DNA of 38,772 bases from Bacteroidota bacterium (lineage in GTDB: Bacteria > Bacteroidota > Bacteroidia > AKYH767-A > OLB10). Within the stretch, counting starts at the first letter, position 1. The number at the start of each line of letters is the position of its first letter. Shown here piece after piece: positions 8,975-18,920 of this stretch. The stretch spans positions 1-38,772 of the forward strand of contig CANGJU010000011.1 of the NCBI GenBank assembly GCA_947453935.1, given 5' to 3'. The notes below the pieces were generated by a model, which saw nothing but the letters and a program-made list of their open reading frames with translations, was not told the DNA's origin and did no database searches. The position numbers were made by a program, and so were the translations under genes.

Positions 8975-9691
8975 ATGGGACGCGCATTTGAAAAAAGGAA
9001 ACATAAAATATTTGCAAACAATGCAAAAAATGCAAGAGCATTTACTCGTATCGGAAAAGAGATTGCTATTGCTGTAAAGTTAGGAGGTTCTAGTCCTGAT
9101 GGAAATCCACGTTTAAGAATGGTAATGCAAAATGCGAAAGCGTTGAACATGCCCAAGGACCGTGTGGAAGCAGCTATTCATCGCGCTGCGGCCAAAGATG
9201 CCAAAGCAATGGACGAAGTAATTTTTGAAGGGTATGCTCCACATGGTGTTGCTGTATTAGTTGAAACAGCTACAGATAACAACACACGAACTGTTGCGAA
9301 CATTCGTATGTACTTCAATCGTGCAGAAGGTTCATTAGGAAAGACAGGTTCACTGGATTTTATTTTTAACCGTAAAGGAATTTTTACAATTGAAAAAGGC
9401 ACTCGCACATTAGAAGATTTAGAATTAGAATTAATTGACTTTGGTGCTGAAGAATTTGAATCAGATGAAAACGAAGTAGCTGTTTACACTTCTTTCTCTG
9501 ATTTTGGTCCGATGCAAAAAGCATTAGAAGAAAAAGGAATAACTATCATCAGTGCTGAGCTAGATCGTATTCCTGCAACCTATGCAGATGTGGATGATGC
9601 ACAACGCGCTGAGGTGATGAAGATGATTGAAAAGATTGAAGAAGATGAAGACGTGCAGAATGTGTTTCATAACATGCGCGAAGAAGAATAA
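8975..9691 (+). CDS. yebC: YebC/PmpR family protein (TACO1-like)
   Basis: A 238-residue member of the YebC/TACO1 family. Members act as translation factors for difficult proline stretches and have also been described as DNA-binding regulators. It has the family N-terminus MGRAFEKRKHKIF in place of the more common MAGHSKW form, then the basic ARAFTRIGKEI helix, NPRLRMVMQNAKALNMPKDRVEAAI, and the conserved YEGYAPHGVA-type segment (here FEGYAPHGVAVLVE). It ends in the acidic tail IEEDEDVQNVFHNM. Length is typical, and the gene is followed by a strong bidirectional terminator. Confidence 0.94.
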   Translation: MGRAFEKRKHKIFANNAKNARAFTRIGKEIAIAVKLGGSSPDGNPRLRMVMQNAKALNMPKDRVEAAIHRAAAKDAKAMDEVIFEGYAPHGVAVLVETATDNNTRTVANIRMYFNRAEGSLGKTGSLDFIFNRKGIFTIEKGTRTLEDLELELIDFGAEEFESDENEVAVYTSFSDFGPMQKALEEKGITIISAELDRIPATYADVDDAQRAEVMKMIEKIEEDEDVQNVFHNMREEE

Positions 9692-9711
9692 ATAATTAAT
9701 CAACAAATACT

Positions 9712-9743
9712 AAAAAAGCCCAGAGTTTACCTCCGGGCTTTTC
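9712..9743. terminator. Bidirectional intrinsic terminator between yebC and the response regulator
   Basis: The stem is GCCC-a-GAG / CTC-c-GGGC (9718-9725 and 9731-9738) around the loop TTTAC, with one internal mismatch. It is flanked by six A on the left and four T on the right, so it works for both convergent genes. Confidence 0.85.
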
Positions 9744-9762
9744 TATTTTAAATCAAATTTGG

Positions 9763-10893
9763 TTACAAGAAATTTAATCTCGACATAAATACATCTTTAT
9801 AAGATTTTCCAATAGGAATTGTTTTATCACCGATTAGCACCGAGTTTTCATCTAATACAGTAATTTTCTCTAGCGGAATGATGTACGAGCGATGTACACG
9901 TAGGAATTTTGAAGAAGGCAATTTCATTTCTACATCTTTCATTGTTGAATGAATAATAAACTGATCTGTATTCGTCTGAATAATCACGTAATTATCCATT
10001 GCCTGAATCCACTGCACATTATCTAAATACACTTTAACCAACATAGAACCCTTCTTAACAAAGAAAGAGTTTTGCACCACTTGATTATCCATTACCGTAG
10101 AAGGTGCTGTTTGAGTTGATGTAGGAGCGGTTGACTCACTTGCATCGGTAACAACAATTGCAACTCCTAAGAAATTATCCTTTTCATCGCGCACAGCAGA
10201 AGCAGTGAAATTGCAAGGAATATTGCTGTTATCTTTTTTAATAATCACATAAGCATTAGATAATGAAAGAATATTATCTCTTACAACAGTGCTTTTTAAA
10301 TCATCTTTTGAAATTGCAACACCTCCCTCTTTTTCAATTCCAATCAGTGAATAAATATCAAGACCAACTGAATCCATTCCACTTAATCCACCACAAATTG
10401 CAAGTGCCTTTTCATTGATATAATTTAAACGTAAATCCTGATCCGTTACAAAAACAGCATTTTCAATTTTACCTAAGGCATTTGATAAGCGTTGTTCTGA
10501 CATTCGAAGATCTCGATCTTTTGAGAATTTAAAGAGTGCCATTTCCACAGTTGTTTTCAAATCACCTTCATTGAAAGGCTTAACAAGATAGCCATACGGC
10601 TCAGTCACTTTGGCTCGATCAATTGTTTCCTGATCAACAAAAGATGTAAGAAAAATCACTGGAATATCGTAGCGATCTTTAATATGCTCTGCTATATGAA
10701 CTCCATCTTGTTCTCCTTTTAATTTAACATCTAAAAATACCAAGTCTGGTTCTACCTCTTCTAATTTTTCAAATGCGGATGCAGCAGAGGATGCTGTTGC
10801 AGGCACTTCATATCCTAACTTTTCAAGAGTGCGTTGAATATCTTTAGCAACGATGCTTTCATCTTCAACAACAAGAATTCTGGTTTTGCTCAT
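9763..10893 (-). CDS. Response regulator: receiver, PAS and LytTR DNA-binding domains
   Basis: A 376-residue transcriptional regulator in three parts. The CheY-like receiver (about 5-118) has acidic-pocket residues E11/D11-type VVEDES, phosphoacceptor D55 in LVFLDVKL, T83 in IFLTS and K105 in YLVKPF. A PAS domain follows (about 130-250), starting at SNALGKIENAVFVTDQDL. After a Ser/Thr/Pro linker (about 254-272) comes a LytTR domain (about 276-376) with FLRVHRSYIIPL and the IPIGKSYKD end. The PAS domain between receiver and LytTR could sense a small ligand or aid dimerisation; that is inference. The gene begins 9 bases after the stop of the sensor kinase, so the two form an operon and presumably a cognate pair. 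The targets are unknown. Confidence 0.9.
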   Translation of the reverse strand: MSKTRILVVEDESIVAKDIQRTLEKLGYEVPATASSAASAFEKLEEVEPDLVFLDVKLKGEQDGVHIAEHIKDRYDIPVIFLTSFVDQETIDRAKVTEPYGYLVKPFNEGDLKTTVEMALFKFSKDRDLRMSEQRLSNALGKIENAVFVTDQDLRLNYINEKALAICGGLSGMDSVGLDIYSLIGIEKEGGVAISKDDLKSTVVRDNILSLSNAYVIIKKDNSNIPCNFTASAVRDEKDNFLGVAIVVTDASESTAPTSTQTAPSTVMDNQVVQNSFFVKKGSMLVKVYLDNVQWIQAMDNYVIIQTNTDQFIIHSTMKDVEMKLPSSKFLRVHRSYIIPLEKITVLDENSVLIGDKTIPIGKSYKDVFMSRLNFL

Positions 10894-10902
10894 AGGTTAA
10901 AA

Positions 10903-13900
10903 CTAGCTAATATTTTTAAAATTCAGTTTATAGGTTAAGCCGTTATTTGGCGAAGTTACTAATTCCAATTTACCATCCAACTGATCAGACAAAGCCTGTA
11001 TTAGTTGAAATCCGAGAGAGTCTGCGGTTTCAAGATTAAATTCTGCTGGCATGCCAACACCATCATCTTTTATTTCCAGATAGTACTCTCCCACATTTTT
11101 GTTTTGCAGCACAATATAAATATGCCCTTGAACTTTATCTCTAAATGCATGTTTAAACGCATTTGAAACAATTTCATTTATAATTAATCCACATGGCACT
11201 GCTGTATCGATATCAAGTCGTACGTTCTCAATTTTAAAATCTACAATTATTGAACTTGGATTTATTTTAAATGAAGAGTAAAGATGTTCAATTAGCTTTC
11301 GGGAATAATCATCGAAATCGATTTGAGAAATTCCATCAGACTGATAGAAACGTTCATGAATGAGGGCCATGCTTTTAATACGATCTTGCCCTTCTTTTAA
11401 TGCCTGATAAGCTTTATCATCATCGATATAACTGGTTTGCAAATTAAAAAGGCTAATAATAATCTGAAGATTATTTTTAACACGATGATGAATCTCGCGA
11501 AGCAGTAAACCTTTTTCGTTCAATGCGGCCTTGATTTGCTCTTCCATTTGCTTGCGCAGTGTAATATCTGTTTCTATTACAACAATATTTTTCAAATTAC
11601 CGTCACCATCAAAAACAGGAGTCAAAGTAGAAGATAGCCAAAAATGACTTCCAGATTTACTTAAAATTTCAGACTCATACACGATTGATTTTTTCTCGTT
11701 AATTATATCATTAATAAAAACCGGAACATCTTTATTAGAAGAAATATCGTTTAACGAAACGCCTCTTTGCTGTTTATATTCATTCAATGAAAACTCAGTC
11801 AACTTTTCAAATCCAGCGTTAACCCATTCCAGTTGTTGATTGGCATCAAAAATCATAATTGCATTATCTGTTTCAGAAGCAACCAACGACAATTTTTCGA
11901 GTTCAACATTTTTCACTTGTAACTCTTTGGTTCTATCTTCTACTTTATCTTCTAAAATTTCCTTTGCAATTCGAAGTGCACGCGTACGGTATCGGTACCA
12001 GAAAACAATAACAGAAGAGATTGTAATAATATAAAAAAGATAGGCCCAGATTGTTTGATAATATGGAGCTTTAATTTCAAAAGCAAAAGTCACTGGCATG
12101 GTATAGTCGTAACCGTTAGCAGTAGCCTGAACTTTAAAAACATATTTTCCTGGCGGGATATTAGAATAATTCGCAAAATTCGATTTCGTCAAAGGTGACC
12201 AATGATTATCAAAACCTTCTAAAAAAAATCGATAACGCAATTCTTCTGGCGCTGTTAAAAACACCCCATTGCAAACAAAATTCAAATTATTCTCTGAGGA
12301 ATTAAGAATTAAATCGACTGGTAAACCTGTATGAGAATTGACATTAAAATTCTTTTTTGACCAATCGACATCTTCAAAAAACAACTGCACCTTAGAAAGT
12401 GACAAAGTAGGAAGATACGTTTTAATAAATCCAGTGTTAGGATTAAATCGAATTGCTCCGTTTACTGAGCCCATCCAAATATTTCCTTGATTATCTTGGA
12501 TAGCAGCATTCGTTTCTACACCATTATAACCATTGCTTTTATTAATATGCTGAAGATTAACTTTTGAATTTAGTGAGTAAGAATTCCAATCAAAACGATC
12601 AACGCCAACCGTAGTGCCAATCCAAAGAAATCGATCCTTATCAAACATTGTAAATAGCACCTTGCTATTTGAAAGTCCGTTGTTAGCATCTAGCACCCAT
12701 AATTTTTCCTGACCAGGTTTAGTGTTATTAAAAACAATTAATCCTAAATCGTAGCCGCCAATAATTATTGAGCCCTTGCCATCGCTAATAATTGAAGTAA
12801 TTGGTGTCTTTTTTAAATTAAAAATATCATTAAAAGAGGTTGCAACATCATTATTAAGTTGAAACACTCCTTTCATTGTACCAACCCAAATCACATTATT
12901 TTCATCTTCATAAATAGTTCGAACATTTTCATTTTTCAATCCATTTCGTGCATTCAACAACGTTAGTTGCTGTCTAGTGTATTTATACAACCCTTTATCA
13001 GTTCCAAAATATACTATACCTGATTTTGTTTTTCTAATTGCATAAACGATTGAATTTTGCAATTCAGCAATTGGATTAGCAATTCTATTCAAATTAAAAT
13101 CATACAAAACAGGGCCATTTGTAGTACCTAACCATACAGTGGTATTGTTTTCTTTTTCTATTGACCAAACACTATTGCCACCAAGACTTGTTGAACGCAC
13201 TTGACCTTCTTTAATGATATTTAGTCCTCCGGCAAGCATACCTAACAAGACCTGATTGCTATTGGAATCATAATAAACTGAAAGTACATTATTGTTTGCG
13301 AGGCCATCTTCTGCATTATAAGTAACAAATCGATTGTTATCATACTTAAATACGCCCATCCAGGTGCCGACCCAAAAATTACCTTCACGATCGTTTAATA
13401 ATGAGGTTACTATTTTACTATTAACAGTTTCTCCCAAAGAAATAACTTCAAACAGCTCACTAGTTTTTTTCACAAGGCCTCCGCCATAAGTTCCAATCCA
13501 AAGTGTTCCATTTTCGTCTTTTAACAATGACTCAACTCTATCATTTGGCAATCCATTCGTACTATTATAATTATAAAATTTATCGTTTTTCAGAATCGAT
13601 AATCCATCGTATGTTCCAAATGCAAATTCATCTTTATTTAATTGCTCAATACAATAAACTATATTACTATTAAAGCCTGCAACTCCCGAAGAATAATTAA
13701 TAAACTTATTATTGATAAAGACTGAAACACCATTTGCTGTTGCTACCCATACTTTACCATTCTGATCGGCAAGCACATCAAAAATGATATTACTCGGAAG
13801 TCCGTCTTGAACAGTATAATTAATAAACTTTTGACCATCAAAATGAGAAAGCCCATCACTTGTACCTATCCATACTCCATTTTTACCATCTCCATTAACA

Positions 13901-14271
13901 ACATTGATTATATCACTAGGCAATCCGTTTTCAGAATTAAAAATGGTAAATTTCGTACCTGAAAATTTAAACAAACCTTTTCGAATTGACCCAAACCATA
14001 AGTTCCCTTTTGAATCCTGATATATCGACTTTATTGGATTATTTGAAAGCTCTGGGCAGTTATCTGGATTGGAAAAATTTTTCCCATCGAAAGTTACCGC
14101 GCCTGACATAGTAGCGATCCAGATTAGTCCATTCCTATCTTGAATCAGGCTATTTATTTGGTTACCCGGCAGGCCATTGCTTTGGCTATAATTGACCACA
14201 TTCAACCGTTGTCCGTATGCAACAGAGAATGCAAAAAATAGCACACTAAAACATTTGATAAATTTCAACAT
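10903..14271 (-). CDS. Two-component regulator propeller sensor histidine kinase, HisKA_2 type
   Basis: A 1122-residue membrane sensor kinase. A signal peptide (about 1-20, ending VAYGQ) leads to a periplasmic double beta-propeller (about 25-640) built from Reg_prop repeats such as [10 protein letters not shown] and LWIGTYGGG. Then come a Y_Y_Y domain (about 660-735; [25 protein letters not shown]), one transmembrane helix (about 741-759), a cytoplasmic coiled coil and a PAS domain (about 795-905). The HisKA_2 motif [12 protein letters not shown] puts the phosphoacceptor at H928 or H929. The HATPase_c has the N box around N1032 ([12 protein letters not shown]) and G1 box DDGVGMP. Unlike classic hybrid HTCS proteins it has no fused receiver or AraC domain; the partner is the downstream LytTR regulator. 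The signal sensed is unknown. Confidence 0.92.
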   Translation of the reverse strand: MLKFIKCFSVLFFAFSVAYGQRLNVVNYSQSNGLPGNQINSLIQDRNGLIWIATMSGAVTFDGKNFSNPDNCPELSNNPIKSIYQDSKGNLWFGSIRKGLFKFSGTKFTIFNSENGLPSDIINVVNGDGKNGVWIGTSDGLSHFDGQKFINYTVQDGLPSNIIFDVLADQNGKVWVATANGVSVFINNKFINYSSGVAGFNSNIVYCIEQLNKDEFAFGTYDGLSILKNDKFYNYNSTNGLPNDRVESLLKDENGTLWIGTYGGGLVKKTSELFEVISLGETVNSKIVTSLLNDREGNFWVGTWMGVFKYDNNRFVTYNAEDGLANNNVLSVYYDSNSNQVLLGMLAGGLNIIKEGQVRSTSLGGNSVWSIEKENNTTVWLGTTNGPVLYDFNLNRIANPIAELQNSIVYAIRKTKSGIVYFGTDKGLYKYTRQQLTLLNARNGLKNENVRTIYEDENNVIWVGTMKGVFQLNNDVATSFNDIFNLKKTPITSIISDGKGSIIIGGYDLGLIVFNNTKPGQEKLWVLDANNGLSNSKVLFTMFDKDRFLWIGTTVGVDRFDWNSYSLNSKVNLQHINKSNGYNGVETNAAIQDNQGNIWMGSVNGAIRFNPNTGFIKTYLPTLSLSKVQLFFEDVDWSKKNFNVNSHTGLPVDLILNSSENNLNFVCNGVFLTAPEELRYRFFLEGFDNHWSPLTKSNFANYSNIPPGKYVFKVQATANGYDYTMPVTFAFEIKAPYYQTIWAYLFYIITISSVIVFWYRYRTRALRIAKEILEDKVEDRTKELQVKNVELEKLSLVASETDNAIMIFDANQQLEWVNAGFEKLTEFSLNEYKQQRGVSLNDISSNKDVPVFINDIINEKKSIVYESEILSKSGSHFWLSSTLTPVFDGDGNLKNIVVIETDITLRKQMEEQIKAALNEKGLLLREIHHRVKNNLQIIISLFNLQTSYIDDDKAYQALKEGQDRIKSMALIHERFYQSDGISQIDFDDYSRKLIEHLYSSFKINPSSIIVDFKIENVRLDIDTAVPCGLIINEIVSNAFKHAFRDKVQGHIYIVLQNKNVGEYYLEIKDDGVGMPAEFNLETADSLGFQLIQALSDQLDGKLELVTSPNNGLTYKLNFKNIS

Positions 14272-14420
14272 GAAGGCCTTTCTTCGAGACTATAAAAATA
14301 GAGTTTCAATTAATTAAAGAAATAAAAAAATCCACCCAAGCTTTCCCTTTATTAACACCACTTATGTGAATAAAAGCCAAAAAACAACAGATTTTTCTTT
14401 ACATCCAAATTTGCATTCCG

Positions 14421-14428
14421 TACATTTG
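14421..14428 (+). promoter_or_regulatory. Predicted -7 box for the first tandem cargo gene
   Basis: TACATTTG matches TAnnTTTG and lies 43 bases before the ATG at 14472, which would give a leader of about 35-38 bases. The 200-base gap it sits in (14272-14471) separates this gene from the divergent sensor kinase. I see no clear direct repeats of LytTR type in the gap. Confidence 0.5.
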
Positions 14429-14471
14429 TTTGGCTATAATTTTATAGCAATAACTTTAAACTTAAAATACT

Positions 14472-15872
14472 ATGATCAAATCATTTACTTTTAATTGCAT
14501 TGGCGCATTATTATTACTATTCGTAACAAATGCACATGCACAAAATGCTACTGTATCTATTTCACCTGCGGGCCCAACTGTATGTGAAGGTACTGTATTA
14601 ACTGCAAACACGTCTGGCATGACAGGACCTTTCACTTATTTATGGTCTGATGGGTCAACATTGCCTTCAATCGTAATTACGACTGGTGGTCAATACCGTG
14701 TACGTGTTACTGGTACTACTTTGTATAATGGTGTACGCCAAATTTCAAGTGCGTTAGTTCCTTATACTGTAATTAAGGAACCTCATCCAACTATTTCTGT
14801 GGCAGGAAGCACTAATCTTTGTCCTAATGACTCTGTTAAATTAATTGCAAAAGGAAGAAGACCTTACTATTCTTATTCATGGAACAATGGCTCAAATCTT
14901 CCATACACCTATGCTAACCAATCAGGAACTTACGTTTTAACTACTTCAACAAATGCAGGTGGTTGTAACTACTCAGCGTCTACAACAGTTGATATCAATG
15001 TATTTGACAATGGGTATCAACCAGCAGTCAATGCTTTATCTTCATTAACTGTTTGCAAACCTGGCTTTGTTGACCTAAGTGCAGACCCAGGGTTTTCAAG
15101 TTATGAGTGGCATTGGTTCGATGGAACACCTACGGGAGGTTCTTCAAGTAATCAATCAGTATCTATATTATTAGATGGTGCAGTAGGGTATGCACTAGAC
15201 ACGTCTACTGTTTATTTAACTGTTCAATTAAATGGTGCTTGCTCATTTACATCTGCAGGAACTGTAATTCGTTCGATTCGTCAGGTTGAATTAAGAACTC
15301 AAGATTGTGGAGTATACAATTTTAATAGTACAGACAGTATTAAGTGCGGCGTAGTATTACCTTACCTATCTACTCCTCAATATGAATTTGAATTTGAAGA
15401 AACTAGTCACCCTGGAATAACATGGACCTACACATCAAACGATCAATGGTGTCGTTTTGACAATGTATCTCCGGCGCTTCAAGTGAATAAATTCTATAAC
15501 GTGCGCGTGCGCCCTGTTATTGATGGAGTTGGCTACTGCTATGGTAACACTTGTCAGATTGGAATTGCCACACTTCGTCCAAATCATACAACATTATCTT
15601 ATGCTGAAAGAATTGATGGAACTTTGATTGATGCCCAAGTTTATCCTAATCCATCAAGTTCAGAGTTCAATCTAACATTAAATAGTGATATGGCTAACAT
15701 ACCAGCAGTAGTTACTGTTACCGACCTTAGTGGAAGAACAATAGATTCATTTAATTTTGATGGTAGTCAAAATACAGTTCAATTTGGTAAAAACCTAACG
15801 AATGGTATCTATATGGTTACTGTTCAGCAGGGTGATTTTAAAAATATAACTAGAATTTTAAAAACAAATTAA
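14472..15872 (+). CDS. T9SS type A sorting domain-containing secreted protein, tandem copy 1
   Basis: A 466-residue exported protein. The signal peptide ends at NAHAQ (about residue 24). Two Ig/PKD-like modules (about 26-100 and 105-180) carry YLWSDGS and YSWNNGS motifs, followed by a Cys-containing module (about 185-275). The next region (about 280-375) has YEFEFEE, FYNVRVRPV and YCYGNTCQIG, a pattern I have seen in other Bacteroidota cargo proteins. The C-terminal type A sorting tail (about 392-466) contains VYPNPSSSEFNL, VTDLSGR and NGIYMV. It should be secreted by T9SS and anchored to the surface or released. Its neighbour at 16075 is a clear paralogue. It lies divergent from a sensor-kinase operon and ends in a strong terminator. 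Ligand and role are unknown. Confidence 0.85.
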   Translation: MIKSFTFNCIGALLLLFVTNAHAQNATVSISPAGPTVCEGTVLTANTSGMTGPFTYLWSDGSTLPSIVITTGGQYRVRVTGTTLYNGVRQISSALVPYTVIKEPHPTISVAGSTNLCPNDSVKLIAKGRRPYYSYSWNNGSNLPYTYANQSGTYVLTTSTNAGGCNYSASTTVDINVFDNGYQPAVNALSSLTVCKPGFVDLSADPGFSSYEWHWFDGTPTGGSSSNQSVSILLDGAVGYALDTSTVYLTVQLNGACSFTSAGTVIRSIRQVELRTQDCGVYNFNSTDSIKCGVVLPYLSTPQYEFEFEETSHPGITWTYTSNDQWCRFDNVSPALQVNKFYNVRVRPVIDGVGYCYGNTCQIGIATLRPNHTTLSYAERIDGTLIDAQVYPNPSSSEFNLTLNSDMANIPAVVTVTDLSGRTIDSFNFDGSQNTVQFGKNLTNGIYMVTVQQGDFKNITRILKTN

Positions 15873-15891
15873 TCCGAATATTTGTTATAAC

Positions 15892-15931
15892 AAACGAAAC
15901 AGAGAACCTTACAGTTCTCTGTTTCGTTTTT
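15892..15931 (+). terminator. Strong intrinsic terminator after tandem cargo copy 1
   Basis: A perfect 16-bp stem (15892-15907 with 15914-15929) around the loop CTTACA ends in a T run to 15931. Its strength means the two paralogues are transcribed separately, which the promoter box at 16018 also suggests. Confidence 0.92.
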
Positions 15932-16017
15932 AATGCACTTTGTAGTTATTAACAAATAAATATTAAAAAATGCAAATAAAATCAAGAAATTTACAATACA
16001 ACTATTCAAAATCACCC

Positions 16018-16025
16018 TACTTTTG
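16018..16025 (+). promoter_or_regulatory. Predicted -7 box for the second tandem cargo gene
   Basis: TACTTTTG matches TAnnTTTG and lies 49 bases before the ATG at 16075, a leader length close to that of copy 1. No convincing -33 element is visible. Confidence 0.45.
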
Positions 16026-16074
16026 CTTATATATAATCTAATAACCGTAAACAAAAACACAAACAATTATTTTT

Positions 16075-17466
16075 ATGAATCTTAAAAATCTACTATTAAT
16101 TTTAACTACAGCTTTCGTTTTTGAAGCAAATGCTCAAAACGCAAGTGTATCTATTTCCCCAGCAGGTCCAACTGTTTGTGATGGAGCGACACTTTCTGCC
16201 GTAACGTCAGGAATGACAGGTCCGTTTACCTATTTATGGTCGACTGGAGAAACAACTCCTACTATTACCATTACGCAAGGAGGCCAGTACCGTGTTCGTG
16301 TAACTGGAACTACTTTGTATAATGGCGTACGTCAAGTATCAAGCGCTCTTGTACCCTACACTGTTATTAAAGAACCTCGTCCATTAATAAGCGTTCTGGG
16401 CGATCCAAACGTTTGCCCTGGAGATTCAGTTAAGTTAATTGCTAAATACAGAAGACCGTATTATAATTACTCATGGAACACAGGACAGACTACACCTAAT
16501 ATTTGGGCTAGTCAGTCTGGCACTTATGTATTAACTACTTCAACAAATACTAATGGATGCACTTATTCTGCTAGTACATCTGTTGATATTAATGTATTCG
16601 ACAATGGTTACCAACCTGCGATTACACCTCTTACACCATTAATCGGTTGTAAACCTGCAACATTTCAATTAACTGCTGATCCTGGATTTGCCAACTATGA
16701 ATGGACATGGTTTGATGGAACACCAACTGGTGGGGTTTCTGCAACTCAAAATGCTACTGTTTTATTAGATGGTAGTGGTGGAGGTCCAATATTGGATACT
16801 TCTACTGTCTATTTAACAGTTCAACTTGGTGGTGGCTGTAAATTTACATCATCAACAATTGTTCGTTCTATTCGTCAGATTGAATTACGCACGCCATTTT
16901 GTGGAGTGTTTAACTACAGTCTTGCAGATAGTGTACAAGCAGAACTTGTTTTAACATATCAGTATGCACCACAATACGAATTTGAGTTTGAAGAAACTTT
17001 ATACCCTGGAACTACATGGACTTATTTATCAAATACAAGATGGTGTAATTTATCTGCGGTATCCCCTGCATTACAAGTTTCTAAATTTTATAACGTACGC
17101 GTTCGTCCTGTAATTAATGGAAGACCGTTTTGCTATGGAAACGTTTGTCAGATTGGTGTTGCTACACTTCGCCCTAATCACTCAACTTTATCTACTGCAT
17201 CTAGATTTGATGGAACTGCGGTTGATGCTCAAATTTACCCTAACCCATCTAGTTCAGAATTCAACTTAACTTTAAACAGCGACTTAACGAATACACCTGC
17301 TATTGTTACAGTAACTGATTTAAGCGGTCGAGTAATTGAAACATTTAATTTTGATGGTAGTCAGAATACAGTTCAATTCGGAAAGAACCTTATGAATGGA
17401 ATTTATATGGTTACAGTTGAACAAGGTGATTTCAAAAATGTAACACGAGTTTTAAAATCAAATTAA
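16075..17466 (+). CDS. T9SS type A sorting domain-containing secreted protein, tandem copy 2
   Basis: A 463-residue paralogue of the preceding gene with the same module order: signal peptide ending EANAQ (about 21), two PKD/Ig-like modules, a Cys-bearing module, the YEFEFEE / FYNVRVRPV / CYGNVCQIG region, and a type A sorting tail beginning near IYPNPSSSEF. By eye about two thirds of the residues are shared with copy 1, with long identical stretches such as GGQYRVRVTGTTLYNGVRQ. Codons differ at many synonymous sites, so the duplication is not recent. The signal peptides and parts of the second PKD module differ most. It is probably a surface or secreted protein of unknown function. Confidence 0.85.
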   Translation: MNLKNLLLILTTAFVFEANAQNASVSISPAGPTVCDGATLSAVTSGMTGPFTYLWSTGETTPTITITQGGQYRVRVTGTTLYNGVRQVSSALVPYTVIKEPRPLISVLGDPNVCPGDSVKLIAKYRRPYYNYSWNTGQTTPNIWASQSGTYVLTTSTNTNGCTYSASTSVDINVFDNGYQPAITPLTPLIGCKPATFQLTADPGFANYEWTWFDGTPTGGVSATQNATVLLDGSGGGPILDTSTVYLTVQLGGGCKFTSSTIVRSIRQIELRTPFCGVFNYSLADSVQAELVLTYQYAPQYEFEFEETLYPGTTWTYLSNTRWCNLSAVSPALQVSKFYNVRVRPVINGRPFCYGNVCQIGVATLRPNHSTLSTASRFDGTAVDAQIYPNPSSSEFNLTLNSDLTNTPAIVTVTDLSGRVIETFNFDGSQNTVQFGKNLMNGIYMVTVEQGDFKNVTRVLKSN

Positions 17467-17495
17467 TAATTAAACCCTTAATTACTGCTTGCATG

Positions 17496-17522
17496 AAAAG
17501 AGACCCAGTCGGGTCTCTTTTT
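17496..17522. terminator. Bidirectional intrinsic terminator between cargo copy 2 and the choice-of-anchor B gene
   Basis: A perfect 11-bp stem, AAAAGAGACCC / GGGTCTCTTTT, with the tetraloop AGTC. T5 follows on the plus strand and T4 on the minus strand. It lies between two convergent genes. Confidence 0.9.
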
Positions 17523-17525
17523 GTT

Positions 17526-18920
17526 TTATCGAATGATAAACTTTTTACTTATTTGGTCCGTACCATTATTAAGTTTCAATATGTATAATCCACTAGCTAT
17601 ATCTGGTAATTTAACATCAAAAGATTTACTATTAAAACAAGCCTTTGAAAAAATAAGATTGCCTTGTAAATCATAAATTTCAACAACTACAGCTTGATTA
17701 TTTTTCAAACTAGTAATTGTAATTAATTGGTTTGACAATGCTGGATTTGGATAAAAATTAACATTATCAAGAGTTAAATTATTCAAACCACTTGATGATT
17801 GATTCAAAACAAACAATCCATTTTGCATATCGGAAACAGCAATATTTCCACTACTAAAAAACGGATATGCGCCCCATGCTCCTTGGTAAGCTAAAGTTGG
17901 ATAAGGCCCAGCTAATGGCTCTTGATTATGCGTATCGAAATAGGCAGTTTGCGTTGGATTATAAGGGTCTGAAACATCAAAAACTTGAAGTCCATCGAGA
18001 TAATAAGCCACGTAACATGTATTACCAATAATAAAAGGATTATGAGGTGTTACAATAGGATTGCTACTAAAAGTAGCTGTTACTGTTAAATTCTGAAGAT
18101 CGCTTACATCAAGCACTTTAATAGGCAAACCCGCTGGCACTTCATCCATAAATATTAAGGTGCCATTATCAGCTAAAGCTGAACTATGATTGTAGCCCTG
18201 AGAAGGATAAGATGTAAGAGAATTAATTAACTGAAATTGATTCGCCATAGAATCATACTTGAAAATAAAAAGTCCATCATAACCACATGAAGCATAAACC
18301 GTATCGTTACGAACAAACATATCATGAACCTGATTACCAGGAAGCAAAGTAGGATAATCATCATTAATGCTTCTTAGGTATGCTGGTACTTCCGGATTAT
18401 TTAAGCTAAATACCGCCATAGAAGCATTCTGGGTGAATTGTCCACCGCGAACAAGTCCTACATACAACTTGTTCCCATCAACAAACAACGTATGCCCCCT
18501 TTCAAAAAGGGAAGAATAGTCGGCTACTATATGAACGGAGTCTGGTAAATATTGTAAATCCACAATTTGGAAACTATTAGGTGACTGATCGTCACTAATT
18601 AAATATGCATAATGACTATAAGTTTTTATCTCTCTCCATATACATGCACCCCTACGGCCTGCAACGAAATCTGACTTCATCGGGTTCTGTGGGTTAGTGA
18701 TATCAATAAAATAAACTCCGCCAGTAGAACCAATTAACGCATACTCACGCCCGTTAGCTTCGTAGCCCCATATCCCATTATACTTAATACCATAGGCTGG
18801 TTCAGCAATTACAGTAGAATCAAACCAATTCGATTGCAGATTCATATTCAATGATTGATAAACTTGGCCTTGCGTTGTTCCCGCTAGAATCAACAAAAAG
18901 GGTAGTAACAGTTTTCTCAT
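17526..18920 (-). CDS. Choice-of-anchor B family protein with T9SS type A tail
   Basis: A 464-residue exported protein. The signal peptide ends near TTQGQ (about 19). It has the choice-of-anchor B / LVIVD-repeat beta-propeller signature: YGIKYNGIWGYEANGREYALIGST, split here as YGIKYNGIWGYE and REYALIGSTGG, then FIDITNPQNP, the ACIWREIKTYSHYAY segment, GHTLFVDGNKLYVG, and VFDVSDPYNPTQ repeats. The last 75 or so residues are a Por-type sorting tail (FYPNPALSNQLI, IYDLQGNLIF, ASGLYILKL). It is therefore a predicted T9SS cargo protein on the cell surface. Its start codon overlaps the lpxK stop codon (ATGA, 18917-18920), which implies translational coupling. The biochemical role is unknown. Confidence 0.87.
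   Translation of the reverse strand: MRKLLLPFLLILAGTTQGQVYQSLNMNLQSNWFDSTVIAEPAYGIKYNGIWGYEANGREYALIGSTGGVYFIDITNPQNPMKSDFVAGRRGACIWREIKTYSHYAYLISDDQSPNSFQIVDLQYLPDSVHIVADYSSLFERGHTLFVDGNKLYVGLVRGGQFTQNASMAVFSLNNPEVPAYLRSINDDYPTLLPGNQVHDMFVRNDTVYASCGYDGLFIFKYDSMANQFQLINSLTSYPSQGYNHSSALADNGTLIFMDEVPAGLPIKVLDVSDLQNLTVTATFSSNPIVTPHNPFIIGNTCYVAYYLDGLQVFDVSDPYNPTQTAYFDTHNQEPLAGPYPTLAYQGAWGAYPFFSSGNIAVSDMQNGLFVLNQSSSGLNNLTLDNVNFYPNPALSNQLITITSLKNNQAVVVEIYDLQGNLIFSKACFNSKSFDVKLPDIASGLYILKLNNGTDQISKKFIIR

Noticed and set aside
14272-14471. LytTR binding repeats in the gap between the kinase and the cargo gene
   Set aside because: I looked for two similar 9-base sites about two helical turns apart and saw none that I would defend.
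15869-16066. Minus-strand 65-residue open frame between the tandem cargo genes
   Set aside because: It covers the terminator hairpin and the promoter of copy 2, is AT-driven in composition and resembles no protein.
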